NCBI GenBank assembly: GCA_030762175.1
Contig: CM060831.1
Coordinates: forward strand, 72,707,501 to 72,771,500
Source of the DNA: Metallyticus violacea
Lineage: Eukaryota; Arthropoda; Insecta; Mantodea; Metallyticidae
Direction of reading: 5' to 3'
DNA length: 64,000 nucleotides
Below the pieces are notes generated by a model, which was not told the origin of the DNA, ran no database searches, and was given only the letters and a program-made list of their open reading frames with translations. The position numbers were made by a program, and so were the translations under genes. Below, piece by piece: positions 46,401 through 58,657 of the stretch; position 1 is the first letter of the stretch; every line of letters starts with the position of its first letter.

Positions 46401-48990
46401 ATCCAGATTCAGCTTAATGGAGCAATGCCTAAATATTTCCGGAGAGGAGCGTGGTGCTCAAATAACCTAAGGGTGCTTTGTGTCGTAAATTGTATCATAT
46501 TTCGTTTTCCACTCTCGTTTTATTACTACATACATTTGCAATCTTAAATAGCTAATTTCTTTAGCGGTATATTTCCGCAGTTAATAATAATCGGTGAAAT
46601 ATATATTTTTTATTTATATGTGACCGTAAACGTAACAATCACAGTGACTGAAGACGGCAGCCAGAAGTAGCTTTTTTTAATGGTGTTTAAGGTTCACAGG
46701 GGGTTGAAGTAGATATACTAAATTGTAAATATTCAAAAATCCATAAAAATGCTTATTTTTTATAATTTCTAAAAGCATAATATTCAATACACAACCATCG
46801 GGTTTTACTTGAAAACAATGCCAAGCCTTAATAAATTATTAAAGATCATTTTCGGAGGTTTAAAAGAAAACTCTTAAAAATCATATGAATTACTAGCATA
46901 ATTATCACTTCAATTCTCCCTTATTCTTATGTAACTAAAATTAAATATTTTCGTAGTAGATATTTTAAACTAATCTTACTAAGATAGCGTTTTCGTTTAA
47001 TTTTTCCATAGTACTAGTGTAAATTTGCATATTATTGAAAACAATACTGTATATTGATTACTCCCTAGTTCCCGATATCTTAATTAGGTTTTTATATTCT
47101 TGTCTTGATTTTAACATAGCAACAATATTTATTAACGCTTTTTATATAAACAAAACATATTTTACAAGACACAAAAAGGATATAAAGAAGATAATTTAAA
47201 CGCTTAAAATGAAAATTAATTAATTAATTAATTAAAGTTGGAATTATGAAACGAATAACACAGAACTACCAGTAGACCTATCTTTAAAATAAAAAAATAA
47301 AACAAATGTTAAACTATGTCGTAATAAAAGGTGTCGAGGTATGATGTGCGAATTCTTCCAGCATCCGCTGGAATTTGATCACAAAGAAAGTACCTCACGC
47401 GATCTTTGGAAAAATACAAACTCGAAATCATGGTCACATAACAATGCACCCCCTAACCTCTCTAGGATGAAATTAGCAATTCTCATTTGGACCAGAGGAG
47501 AGCACCCCTTGCCTTATGGGAAGTTGAGCGAATGTAGCCGGGCCTGGGAAAATACTACACCAAATTACTAGAGAAGCTATTTCAATCATAACAACTTCGG
47601 CCATGATCCAGCATAAATTGGGGATAGCAAAGTTAATAAGCTTAATTCGTCAAGAACAGATCAATATGCTCGTAGTAATGAATATCATTTACAATTAATG
47701 TGGGCGTGTTAAAGCAGTAGCTTCGGACACTAGCAGAGAAAAAGGTTTAAAAAAATATGAATAAGAAAAACTGAATAGAACGATACAAGCAATAAGGAGA
47801 TAAATGCAGAACGAAGCTGCGGATGTTTTGAAGACAGAAATAATCATGAAAATGAAAGACGAAAATATCATTTATAAGATAAACTTAGAGAGTAAATTGG
47901 TTAACAGACGAAATACTAAAATGAAAAACAATTTTAGCATTCTTCATGTAGTTAAGTCCAAAAAATGTACAACATTTATCATGAAAAAGATAATACTCAA
48001 CATTTTTTCTTCACTAATGTAAAACATCAATTCCTATTCCACCTAAAGTACGTAGAACTCGGCCCATTTTCTTTAATGGCAAAGTATAAATATTTGGCAA
48101 AATACATTTATTTTATGTGAAAGAAGGCTAAAAATTGCACTCCAGGTGGTCGTTACAAGGCCGTGGATGGAAGCACTTTGCCAAGGAACACATTTTCTGC
48201 GGAAACAAATGAAGGCAGACGCTCGCAATGGGGAAAGAGAAGTGATTAACAGCAGCAACACAGAATTCATTTTCTAGCACTATGACGTCATGGCCTCGTC
48301 TTCTGCCAGCGACCTGTATATAACGGAGTGAAGAATTTCATAGCCTACATGCAGGCTGAATATTGTACGACAAAGGACTCTTTCAGTATGCAAGATATCA
48401 TCCTCACTCTTTGAAGAAGAATCAACATTGGTATGTAGGTCTTTGGTTGATAAGGTTGTTAAGATTAAAATATTTAAATTATGAACAAAGAGGCTCTATA
48501 GAAATATTTAAAATTAATAAATTACGTTTACAATAGTCACATGTTTCATATCAATAGATGAATAATTCAATTCGTGTTAAAATAAATTATACCTACAATA
48601 ATACAATTCCAAAAACTTAAGAAATATTTAAAGTTATAAAATTTAAATAAAATAAAGATCATAGTTGTAGAATGAAACATTGTCACATAAATTCGGATAT
48701 TTCTCGGTTACGTTTCAACCATTAACATCACCTGTAAACGCTGTACACATCAGCACAGCTACGACAGAGAAGTGGCGGATTTTGCTGTAAAATCCTAGTT
48801 CATGTGTCCAAAATCAGTCTGAATTATCCAACAGATGGTTTGGCTGTTGAAGCCTAGGTCACATGGGTATTTCAGCAGTCAGACTATTCAGCTATAAAGA
48901 GGGTGTAATGGATTATGTAGTATCTGAAAAACTGTTCTAAATTTAAAAATGTACAAATTTCGGTTTGCTTATCTTCTACTCTCCATGTGT
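43500..48990. other. long AT-rich stretch, nothing recognised
   Basis: Contains an A tract near 44297-44310 and an (ATTA)n run at 47214-47235. Short frames at 45034, 47341, 47804 and 48073 were inspected and not recognised. Confidence 0.5.
47214..47235. repeat. (ATTA)n short tandem repeat
   Basis: Five tetramer units. Confidence 0.85.
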
Positions 48991-49011
48991 ACAAAGATCA
49001 CTCTCAAATGT

Positions 49012-49265
49012 TGTCGCTCCTGGTGGTGTAGTGGTAACCATACTTGCCTGCTAAACCCCAAGATCGCGGGTTCGATCTCGGCCATCGATGGCGTAAAAAT
49101 CCTAAGTATGGCCTATTTCGGAAGGGAAGTAAAGCCGTGGATCCCGTAACGTACATTTATGGCACGATAAGGAACCTCAAGCCTGAAAGAAGAGGCCTCT
49201 GAGCAAATTTGTCGGCCGTTTCACGCCCTGAATTGAATGGTAGCGTGCATAAATAAACCAAATCA
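49012..49265 (+). repeat. SINE family 1, full-length copy
   Basis: A box TGGTGTAGTGG (49023-49033), B box GGTTCGATCTC (49069-49079), the full body, and an end at CATAAATAAACC. CTCAAA on both sides (49003-49008 and 49272-49277) may be a short target duplication. The 66-codon frame across it is not a gene. Confidence 0.93.
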
Positions 49266-49279
49266 ACAACCCTCAAAAT

Positions 49280-52200
49280 TCTACTTCAGTCTTGTTATCT
49301 TCTGAGAGCACAGTCAATTTTCCCAGTAGCTCCAAAGATACGTCATCAGTTAAGTAATTTTTATAGTTGTATAAAAAATGGGAGGGCTATTAATAAAGTT
49401 GCTTACATTTTCATACCGCGGGCGAGTAATTGCCACAGCAACGCCATACAATTCTGTAACTTGATTCAGTATGCTTCAAGTAATGGTAGAGTGAAGGCCA
49501 CAGTGTTGTTATTCGCTGAGCTGCAATCGAGAGCCCTTCCTCCTCTCCGCTATGAGGCCCATCGAGGTCAAAATTATCGATATCCTACTCCAAAATCTCC
49601 AGTAAACAATTTGAAAAGCAGTGCATGACAAAATTGCGGAAACTGATCAGAAAATCCGAAATGGTGAATCGACGGTTTCCTCAAACTTTTTCGTCAGCTA
49701 TCCCAATAAATTCATTTCCATCTTATAATCGACTGGCCATTTCCATACTCATAGTAAATACCGCCTAAATTTAAATTTAAATATACGATACCACACTACC
49801 ATAACTTATAACGTTTGGTTCGTAAACTTCACAAAGTTGAGGATGCTTTACATATTTTTGCCAAGATAAATCGCATCACAGAGCGTGCGATACACAGTAG
49901 GGTTCTCGACTGCAACACAAGTTTCAAACACGGCTAGCTCAGCTAGAACTGTTTCACCTTAACTGTATCACGTTCGTAACGTGGTGATTATTGCTCCCGC
50001 TATAAAAACGGAGGTAACTTTAATACTTGACGTACATATTTCTTTGAACTTGAATCATGGATGGTTTTATTGGTTCATCTCAGTCCGCCATACCTAATGA
50101 ACCTAGCCGAAGATACAACATTACAGTAAAATATGTTAAGTTGGTAGTGATGTTTCAAGCTTAGTAAATAATATCTTTGAAACTGAAAATTATCATAGTG
50201 CGAACACTGGTAATGAAGCTGAAAGTCAAGAATTGGCAAAACAACAATATATTTATTCAAAATATTATTTGGTTTCTACAGAATTTTCACGAAAAGTGCA
50301 TATTTCTAACCATTATAATTCCCTTATCCTCTCTAATTTTATGAAGTTAACTGTGTTCTGTTTTTAAGGCGTTGCAGACAAACTAAACTTTATGAAGAGG
50401 TAATCAGTTATCAAAGGATTTAAAAAGGTTCCTAATATTTACGCACACTTAAATATTTTATTAATGTTATCTAAATTCATGCAAAGGGAAAAAATGAATA
50501 GAAGATATACTTGTGCTAACATTTTCAACGAGCAAGTTTATGCACAGGATTTTTTGTGTAGAGTGAATATGCAAGAAATTAGTATTTTTAAAGTGAATAA
50601 AATAAAATGTGTTTACGTATACTTTTGCATTCATAGATGCTCTTAAAAGTACAATTTTGTCTGGAAATTAGCACGCGCACGCTCGCACACACTCATATAT
50701 ATCAGGCTTAATGTGAGCCACAATACAAAATCTTAAAATATTCCTTAAATGCCGTTTTATTTAAACATATAAGGAATCGTATTGAAGATTATTTTATATT
50801 TTTTCGGTTAAAAAATACTAACTTATTTACAGACCAGTACATTATATTTCTTTTCCTATAATTAGCATAAAATTAAATTTCACCATAATATTATATTAGA
50901 AACCAATAAGAACCAAAACATAACATCTTCAATGGTGAGAGTGTTCCGAAAGTTACTGCATACTAGAACTAGGCAGAAGAGAGCAGTGGTTTTCATGTGA
51001 GTAAGTAAATTATGAAAAGTTGAAGACATTTCCCAAAAATTTAAGTACTGAAAATCATTTCAAACTCTGAGAGACGAAAATGATAACTTACATTGTTATA
51101 TTAAAATTTATTTATTTTCATTAGTAATAACATAATTTGGACAAGCGATATTGGTTAATTTATCATTAATTTCTCTTTTTTTTTGTATATTCACAGATCA
51201 TTTGCTGATTATACGGACTGATAACCGCGCTGAATGTGGGATTGACCTAAGCAGGAATACATATAATCAGATATGAGATTAAACCCGTAGTTGGTTTCAT
51301 TTTCAAGCCCCGTCCCTCGATTCCATTATTCCCTCTTCCATAACAGAATAAAGTGGCTCGGTAAATGCGCATTCCTCTATCGTTCTGGAATCTCAATTGC
51401 TTCCTTCCGTTCCGAAGATCTGCTATTATCCTTATTAACTTCTACTTCGTTGATTCGTTCAGAGAAATCGAATACAGACACAAACAAAAATCTCACTAAG
51501 TAGGTTTGAAGACTATAAAGTAACTTCCACTTATTACATACTCTGGCCGGCAAAATAAGTGCAACAGATAAATAAATAGCATATTAAGAGACAAACTAAA
51601 TAGACCTTTCTTATATTTTCCATTTCAACAACTGAAAATACTATGGCATAGACACTGGTAGTTTCCTACTATTCTATACGGGTTCTTTCAGCAAAATGTG
51701 TATGAATCAATGGTGTAGCTTGATTGTCACACTATTTCAAGTTCTTTACAGCTACTGCTACATCGTAAGTTCCTATAAATTTCTATGTACCTGAATTTTC
51801 TCTCCCGAGGTGCACCGCAGCCAAGGATAATCGCATTTGAATATACGCAACTACTGTCTGTCCATTAAGAGATCAAAGTAAACAAACAAAACACGTGAGT
51901 ACTAACCGCTTCACGGTTTATGTGAAGTTTGCGCCCTAGAGTATAGTTCCTTGAAAAATACCAAAACTGAGGTCTGAAAGCTCACTTCGTTTTTGCTAAA
52001 GCACAAATTATTGAGTACTAAGCATAGTTCAAACAAAAAATGCAATTTATTGAATTTCTCACTATACGGCGCGCAAAATTCAGATTTCTCGAGCTAAGAG
52101 AGGGGATGACTCAAGAAGGAACATTTAACCGTCCAGATAGCCGTGTCTTGGTGCTCCAGTCCTGAGCAGCAGTGGAGAAAATCGAAGGAAGTGACTTCAC

Positions 52201-52425
52201 AGATGTGGTCGGATAATTATTTAGCCCAGGATATCGGCATTTTAACTCATTGGTTACAACGGAGATATTCAAGGAAAGGTTGTTGATCGATTCCTAATGA
52301 ATCAGCTTTTTTCTCTCTCTCTTTAATCTTCATGATTTATCTACACTTTTCTTAATGGAATAAATGTTACTTTTTACAGACGTTACCTTGTAAGGAGGAC
52401 ACTTAGGTTAGTTTGGACGAGATTT
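49280..52425. other. stretch without recognised gene
   Basis: At 51541-51571 CTCTGGCCGGCAAAATAAGT and the next GCAACA resemble a Tc1-type terminal repeat, but no partner end or transposase was found. Short frames at 50464 and 51291 are not recognised. Confidence 0.4.

Positions 52426-52428
<3 letters not shown>

Positions 52429-52463
<35 letters not shown>
52429..52463. repeat. (AT)n microsatellite
   Basis: About 17 uninterrupted AT units. Confidence 0.97.
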
Positions 52464-52464
<1 letters not shown>

Positions 52465-52466
<2 letters not shown>

Positions 52467-53325
52467 GCTAAACGGATAGTGTTAAAAGCGTATGCCTTTT
52501 TTATTTTGGTTGCGTCTCCAGTTCCACTTCTTCCGCCGCCTTTCAGGACTGCAGCATTCGGCTTTCTCCACTGCCGCTCGAGGCGGGAGCCTATACGGAT
52601 AATTGCGAACACACTTGCCTGCGAAGTAATATAAACCGGCGATTTTTTTACGTCTACTTTATTCTCCTGTTATATAGACTTTAGTTAGCGGATTTTTGTG
52701 AGAACATGGCCACAAAGCGGTTTCATCAAACTAACCAAACTTCCAGAAAAACCACAATCCTCAGCCTTAACTGCTCGTCTTTGGTTCGTTCAGAGACACC
52801 ATACTGGACTGAGCAATAGTCCAAAGCCAAGCTACGAGCTTAAGATAGATCTCCAGACACTAGATCACACCCGCGGTTGCTTACTGGAGAAGTGCGGCCG
52901 CCGCAACCAGAAAAATGAAGTTAAGAGTTGCTTCTGGTAAACATATTTTAGTATTTATGTATTTATTGAAAGAATAAATACTTTGTTTAAAACTGATAAC
53001 AATATGCAACAAGAGATGATGAAAATCAATCCCCTGAACGGAAATATGTTACCGGCATCTGTGTATGAAATTCCTATTTTTCATTTAACCTATCTTTCCT
53101 AAGAGCACGGTGATTTAAAACACATTTTTTGTCATTGAGAGATCCAGAAACAGGCGAACAGTTACTCTACAAGAAACATGATTGCCGAATCGACTACCAC
53201 TCATTTGCAAGAAGCCTTCAACCCTTATGTAGAGCTATAACTAACGAAGAATAATTATCGCACAATTTAAGGAATGAAAGTACTGAGTAACATACAATCA
53301 CTTGCTGATAGTCTCCCTTGAACTA
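52465..53325. other. stretch without recognised gene
   Basis: An 80-codon plus-strand frame at 52698-52940 was inspected; no known motif. Confidence 0.4.
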
Positions 53326-53328
53326 CTA

Positions 53329-53465
53329 TCAGCAGCAGCAGCAGCAATAGTAGTAGTAGTAGTAGTAGTAATAGTAGTAGTAGTGGTAGTGGTAGTGGTA
53401 TGGTAGTGGTAGTGGTAGTGGTAGTGGTAGTGGTAGTGGTAGTGGTAGTGGTAGTGGTAGTAGTG

Positions 53466-53563
<98 letters not shown>
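53329..53563. repeat. (GTA)n with internal (GTAGTG)n compound microsatellite
   Basis: A 235-base array: CAG units at the left edge, then TAG units, then a hexameric TAGTGG block (about 53380-53462) with one irregular TATGG, then a long pure TAG block to the right edge. The reading frames of repeated Val or Leu in it are artefacts. Confidence 0.97.
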
Positions 53564-53564
<1 letters not shown>

Positions 53565-53631
53565 ATGAACCTTTTATTGTATGTTTTAGAATATAATCAA
53601 ATAAATACAACTGTCGCTGTGACAAATACTC

Positions 53632-54010
53632 GTTTCTTATAATCTCCGTTTTCCTGCCTTCAGGTATCGCTTTCTACGCACAATCGGCAAGTTCTTTCCC
53701 CGAAGTCATTAACTGTTTTGTTTCCTTTCCAAGCTTCTAATCTGAACCACGCGAGAGCACTTTTTTTTTCTCTACCACAGATATCTAAATAATGTCCCCT
53801 CCTCCACACCAGATGTATTTGATCCTGCAGGTTAAGCGATACTTTATCTGCGCATTGAGACAAAATATTTTGCCTAACTGTATCTCGCAAACCTCTGTTA
53901 GCTATTTTCCAACTAATTAATGCAATGCCCTCTCCCTTAACCAAATATACCCCAGTCCAATATTGACTAAGCCTTTTCTTATTTTTGACGCCCATCCAGT
54001 TGTTAATTAT
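53632..54010 (-). pseudogene. non-LTR retrotransposon C-terminal fragment, second copy
   Basis: The minus-strand frame (open from 54121 to 53660) contains SWKIANRGLRDTVRQN, then DKVSLNLQDQIHLVWRRGHY, then WFRLEAWKGNKTVN and ERTCRLCVESDT before a stop. The CxxC and the sequence that follows match the C-x2-C-x7-H-x4-C module of the 23.0-kb copy. That copy is in the opposite orientation and has a different upstream flank. This is the longest continuous frame in the window (153 codons), although its first 50 residues have no counterpart at 23 kb. Only the end of the reverse-transcriptase ORF is present. Homology stops near 53632, just before the GTA array. Confidence 0.6.
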
Positions 54011-54199
54011 TTTACTTAAGACTAAAATAGCGGTAAAGTTAATACAACTAAGTGACAATTTACTTACAAATCCATTTCTTGCACATACATCTTCACACAA
54101 AGTAATATTATTATCCCACACTAATTACAAGAGACAGTTTCACCCTCGAACTAACTACAAGCTGCCACCTTCACATGCATGATACGGTCTTGATGACCT

Positions 54200-54714
54200 A
54201 CCCCAATACACAGTCGCGTTAAACCGACTCATAACTCAAATAGAACAATGGGGTACTGCTGGTTTGAGGAACGCTTAGGAGACTACAATTTCGGAGCGGG
54301 CATCGTTTGGTAGTGGCTCCTTGACGATATTGAGAAGATAAACTCAGAGGCCCTCAGGAAGCTTGCTTTCGTTGAAAACAGCTCCCAAGGCCGAGGAGGT
54401 CCTGCATACTATGTCGTCCCTTTTCCATCCAAGGTAGAAAACAAATATTCCACCCCAATCTCCACGATGCTTAATAGACTAACAGCAGAAGACTGGAATA
54501 CATAACCTCAATTGACCGTCAGAAAGGCCAGACTTCAACCCTCTCGGTTCGATGACAGATCATTGGACGTCACATTAAACGCCAAGTGTTTCACACCCGA
54601 AGAAAACTAATGGGATATTAAGACAGGAGTATTAAATGTAACTCCCAAACAGATTTTTGAGCCTAATAGGAAAATTCCTAATGGAATGACAGTAATTGTA
54701 AATAGAAGTTAACG
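54200..54714 (+). pseudogene. unidentified decayed coding sequence
   Basis: One plus-strand frame reads through about 165 codons with three internal stops (about 54311, 54502 and 54608) and a final stop near 54711. It is more GC-rich than its surroundings. The translation is varied and protein-like: MGYCWFEERLGDYNFGAGIV, then LLDDIEKINSEALRKLAFVE, then GGPAYYVVPFPSKVEN, and VTPKQIFEPNRKIPNGM near the end. I do not recognise the family. It could be a fragment of a mobile element, an endogenous virus-derived sequence, or a processed host pseudogene. The LINE fragment next to it is on the opposite strand, so they need not be related. Confidence 0.45.
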
Positions 54715-54719
54715 TCCCT

Positions 54720-57160
54720 GTTGATTACAAGCTGAAATACCAATTCTCCATAATATACAAATTATTTTTATACAATAATGTTAATGTTTGGAAATAAAGG
54801 GAAAAGTTACTATTTTGAAGAGTACATTATAAAACCTCTCTAGCTCGACACCTGTAACTTTGATACTCGACATTCTTATGGTTACACCTTGGACAGGAAC
54901 CTCAGTTTATTTTCCTTCTATATTTTTGATATCTATAAAAGTTTTAGTGATATTAAATCCTGTGCCGACACGTTAATTCCTATAATGACTTGAGAGTTTT
55001 CTTTTGTTTCAACATTATTTTCAAGTGATATGAACTCGCTAAAATTTAAACAACTGTTTGCCTACATTTTATTTCTTAGTCTTTGGCACTGGTCACCCGT
55101 TACTTTTGAGTTGATGAGTGTAAAAGTGAAATATTGTGTTCAATGAAGAGACGAAATATATTATTTAATTTCTCTCTCAGGTAGTGAGGTGCAGAAAAAT
55201 GGCTGAAATTTGAAATTTATAAATTACCAGTTTGAAACATAAACGTTATCAGAACTTTATTTATAAAGACATGGAAATACATTTATTGACTAATATATTA
55301 ATAATTATTAAGTTAATTCTATCTACATATTTATGTGTTCTTAAAACATTTCTAGAGGAAAAATATTTCAATTTTTGGGCTATTTCTACAAGAAAAAGCA
55401 AATAGAAAATACTAAAGGATCATAACTTACTTTTCAAAAAGTAATTGATAGATATTTATTGAAGGCATAACATAGCAAATTGTTATATAATCAATTTGCT
55501 CTTTCTTTCAATTATTGGTTTATTGTAGATGTAAATTATATAATATTAAAAATCGGATATAATAAAACATTGAAACTATATTAAGTTATAAAATTAAAAT
55601 ATATTAATAAATAAATCATTCTTTATTGTTATTTTTAAAAATCTCCTGAACATTTCGTGTAATATTTAAGAGTATATGTGTTTCTTTCTAGACATATAAG
55701 TGGGATGCCTAAGACCAACCTTAAAATATTTTTGCTACGTAATTAGATAAAAGTAATTATTTATAATCAGTTATATAAATATAATAATTTTGAAAGCAAT
55801 CATTATGAAACTTAAGTTCATGACTTTTAAATTATCTTTCATCACGCTGAAATAATACTGTTTCTGATACAGCTTTAATTATATCCACTGTACTATGAGA
55901 AATGTTCTAAACCTTTAACCAAATTTTTCATTAAAGTGAAAATTTTTACAGGCATCTTTGAAATAATGCTTAGGTATCTTTAGGTCCTATGAAATTTGGT
56001 ATACTTTTTTCGTTCAGCCAGCATTGCATAAGACATTAAAGTTGGAAGCATTAAGAAAACAAAAATGCATTTACTTTTTCTTTAACAAAGCACAGCAGTT
56101 TTCTACGAAATATTATTGTTTTGAAAACACACATGATAAATATTTTCAAGTTACGTTTTTCCTCATCTTTTGTGTTAATGATACCTTAAAAGTAAATACA
56201 TTTAAGTCATTTAAGTCCTTATTGCATCGATTCTCTTCAAAATGCTAGTTACTAAATAGTTAGAACCTTTGAAAACGCAGCTAATCATACGAGATAATAG
56301 CACAATGAGAGAACGCCACCTTAGTACGGTTCTGGTATATCTAACAGCATCAGCGCTCGGATCAAGGTTACAGTTGCGCTCTCTTTGGACTAAAGACGAC
56401 CCTGCCTCCATCCTGAGTAGCGACATTTAGAGTTGAATAATTTACTGCATGGGGGTGTTTGCTATAGGGACGATTCGCACTTGTTTCTTTGTGATGTGAC
56501 GTTGGGGAGCAAAAGGAACAACTTCTGAGGGTTTGAATTAAAGATTCTGCAAAGGGGTTCGAGATGACTTGCGTGTGGGAGAAGGGTAGCAGAGGTTGTT
56601 TTGAGAAGGGGAGGAACAAACAAGGCGGAGGGACCGTGCACTTCAATACACCCAATTTGCATACCCTTTGTTTAATGCAAATCTAAATAAGGTTGATTAT
56701 TAGCGTGGATCAATAATAATAATGGAATGCATTTAAAACTTAGTTTAGGGGCATAGCTACTGACTAAAGGAGAACCTGGGTGTATTAAAATGTCTGTTCT
56801 GTACAGTAATAGCCGAAAGTCATAGTTATATATCTATAATTATAGCTGAGCAGCTATAAAATTGTAATTTAGAATCTAACTTCAGTTTATTTATAACGGC
56901 AATTCGACTTTTCGCTTATGATAATAATTGCTTACAGATTATGGTCCTATAGTTCTATGAACATCAGAACAAACGTCCTTTGGGGAGACAGAAATATATA
57001 GCATGCATGAATTTAGTTGTATCATATATTAATGAAAGACAAAACAAAGCTCAGTAATTAAAAAACCTCCGAATTTAAGAAAAATGCGCATTATATTCAT
57101 TTTAGAGAAAATTAAAAATTATTGAAGATCGTTGTGTTACATGAAAAGTAAAAAAAGCAT
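54720..57160. other. AT-rich stretch, nothing recognised
   Basis: No gene is recognised. The segment 56280-56660 is GC-richer, with overlapping minus-strand frames of 95 and 66 codons that show no motif. Confidence 0.45.
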
Positions 57161-57164
57161 TTTA

Positions 57165-57290
57165 AAAAACCTCAAGCCTGAAAAGTTTTTACCTTCGGGT
57201 AAAATTTATCGTTCGTTTCATGCATTGAATTGGATATAAAGCTATGGCCAAAGATGTTAAAGAGTGTCCTAAAATAAAATAAATCTATTA
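57165..57290 (+). repeat. SINE family 1, 3' half, diverged
   Basis: CCTCAAGCCTGAAAAG, a variant of the CCGTTTCACGCCCTGAATTG block (TCGTTTCATGCATTGAATTG), and GATGTTAAAGAGTGTCC align in order with the family-1 body. Strongly diverged, so an old insertion. Confidence 0.7.
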
Positions 57291-57294
57291 CCCA

Positions 57295-58630
57295 TTACCC
57301 ATTGTCCTATAATAGGACTTCTGTATTTAATTATGTATTTCTGAGTAAAATGGATTAACTGCATACATCTATAAACCTTTTCTTTAAATTCTTCTAAACT
57401 GCACTGTAGTGTCAACTAATAATATTGATTCTTTGTTTGCTGTAAACGTGTAAATTTAAACTGATACTCATCGACGCTTAACAGCGAACCACACAAGTAA
57501 AAAATTATAATTTTCTGTGCAACTAATTCTCATATTAATATACAAGAAAATATATAAATGAACACAAAATTAACAAACAAGAATATTTAAATAATTTAAT
57601 ATGTGAAAGCTGTAGCACAAGTGACTTAATTTTTTTCAAAATTTAAAGTGTATTCAAGTAAGTTCTTTTTTTGAGTTAAGGTTACACATTTGAAACTCTA
57701 TTTTAGTATCTAAAACATTACTTTAATGCCAATATATTCTAGATTTATTCTCGTCAAATCCCAATTTCATCAAAAAACTTAGCAAACTAACAAGCATTTC
57801 ACAGGAAATGTAAGCCTGCAAAAGACCTCCTATAATAAAAACCAAATTTCAAATGAGACGAATAATTTTTCAAGTTTAAAGAACTATATAAAACAAAATG
57901 ACAAGGTTAACCTATGTAAAGAGGTCGCCATTTTTCATCTATTATTTGATCGTATATGATGATATCACGAATATTCTCGAAACTTGAGCTAGAATGTATT
58001 AATAAATCACAAAAAACCATATTGTTTATAATTATAAAGCTTTGAAGATTTGCTTACTACATATCCAGCTGGAATCATGCAAATAATGCTGGAGTAGAAT
58101 GGCCCTCAGGCAACTCTGATCTAATCCTTAGAATTAAAAAATAATAATTTGTTGCAAAACTGAAGCGGGATGGAGATAAATGTTCATTCAGAACTCAAAC
58201 ACAGGAGACCACATTGTTTTAGCGGGTAGTTAAGACGTGAACAAAACGTGCAGAGATAGGAAATTGCCCAGCTTTCCCTTCCGTCCGCAACAACCGAGGA
58301 TAAGGAGGGAAGGAGGTAATTGGCGGGAAAGTTGTGCTACAGGTACAATGCAGAAAGCAGTTATTGGAACGTTTTATAATAACGTAACTGAAAGTTTCAA
58401 GAATATACTTACCTTCCATAACTAAGCTTTAAAGCTAAGCTAAGCTTGAAGCAATTTGACCGTTGTTTTGCGCAGTACGACAGTCACGTCATGTGGCATC
58501 TCCCACCTTCCCCCCAAATCTCACCGCCTTGCTTAACCAAATATGTCTTACATGTCCACTAATTGAAGCGTTTAGTACGCACCGGCTAAGTACCCCAGGC
58601 TAGGGTACTTAGTACTCCAAGCGATTTGTT
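57295..58630. other. stretch without recognised gene
   Basis: Bases 58419-58630 would be the internal leader of the LTR element read on the minus strand. On that strand an ATG at 58419 is followed immediately by GAAG|GTAAGTAT, a consensus splice donor. No coding region was recognised beyond it. Confidence 0.35.
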
Positions 58631-58633
58631 GTT

Positions 58634-58654
58634 GGGCCTCACGTTAAGATGCCA
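58634..58654 (-). other. degenerate primer-binding site (tRNA-Lys type)
   Basis: On the minus strand, three bases after the LTR end, TGGCATCTTAACGTGAGGC resembles TGGCGCCCAACGTGGGGC, the complement of the tRNA-Lys 3' end used by many Ty3/gypsy elements. The differences are mostly C-to-T/G-to-A changes plus one inserted base. Confidence 0.5.
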
Positions 58655-58657
58655 ATT

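Noticed and set aside
49012..49090. Possible genuine tRNA gene
   Set aside because: It is the head of SINE family 1, with a shared body downstream and other copies in the window.
51541..51571. Tc1-type terminal repeat
   Set aside because: A plausible end sequence, but no partner end, TA-bounded unit or transposase within reach; mentioned only in the gap entry.
53329..53642. Long poly-Val and poly-Leu frames
   Set aside because: Direct translation of the GTA/GTG microsatellite.
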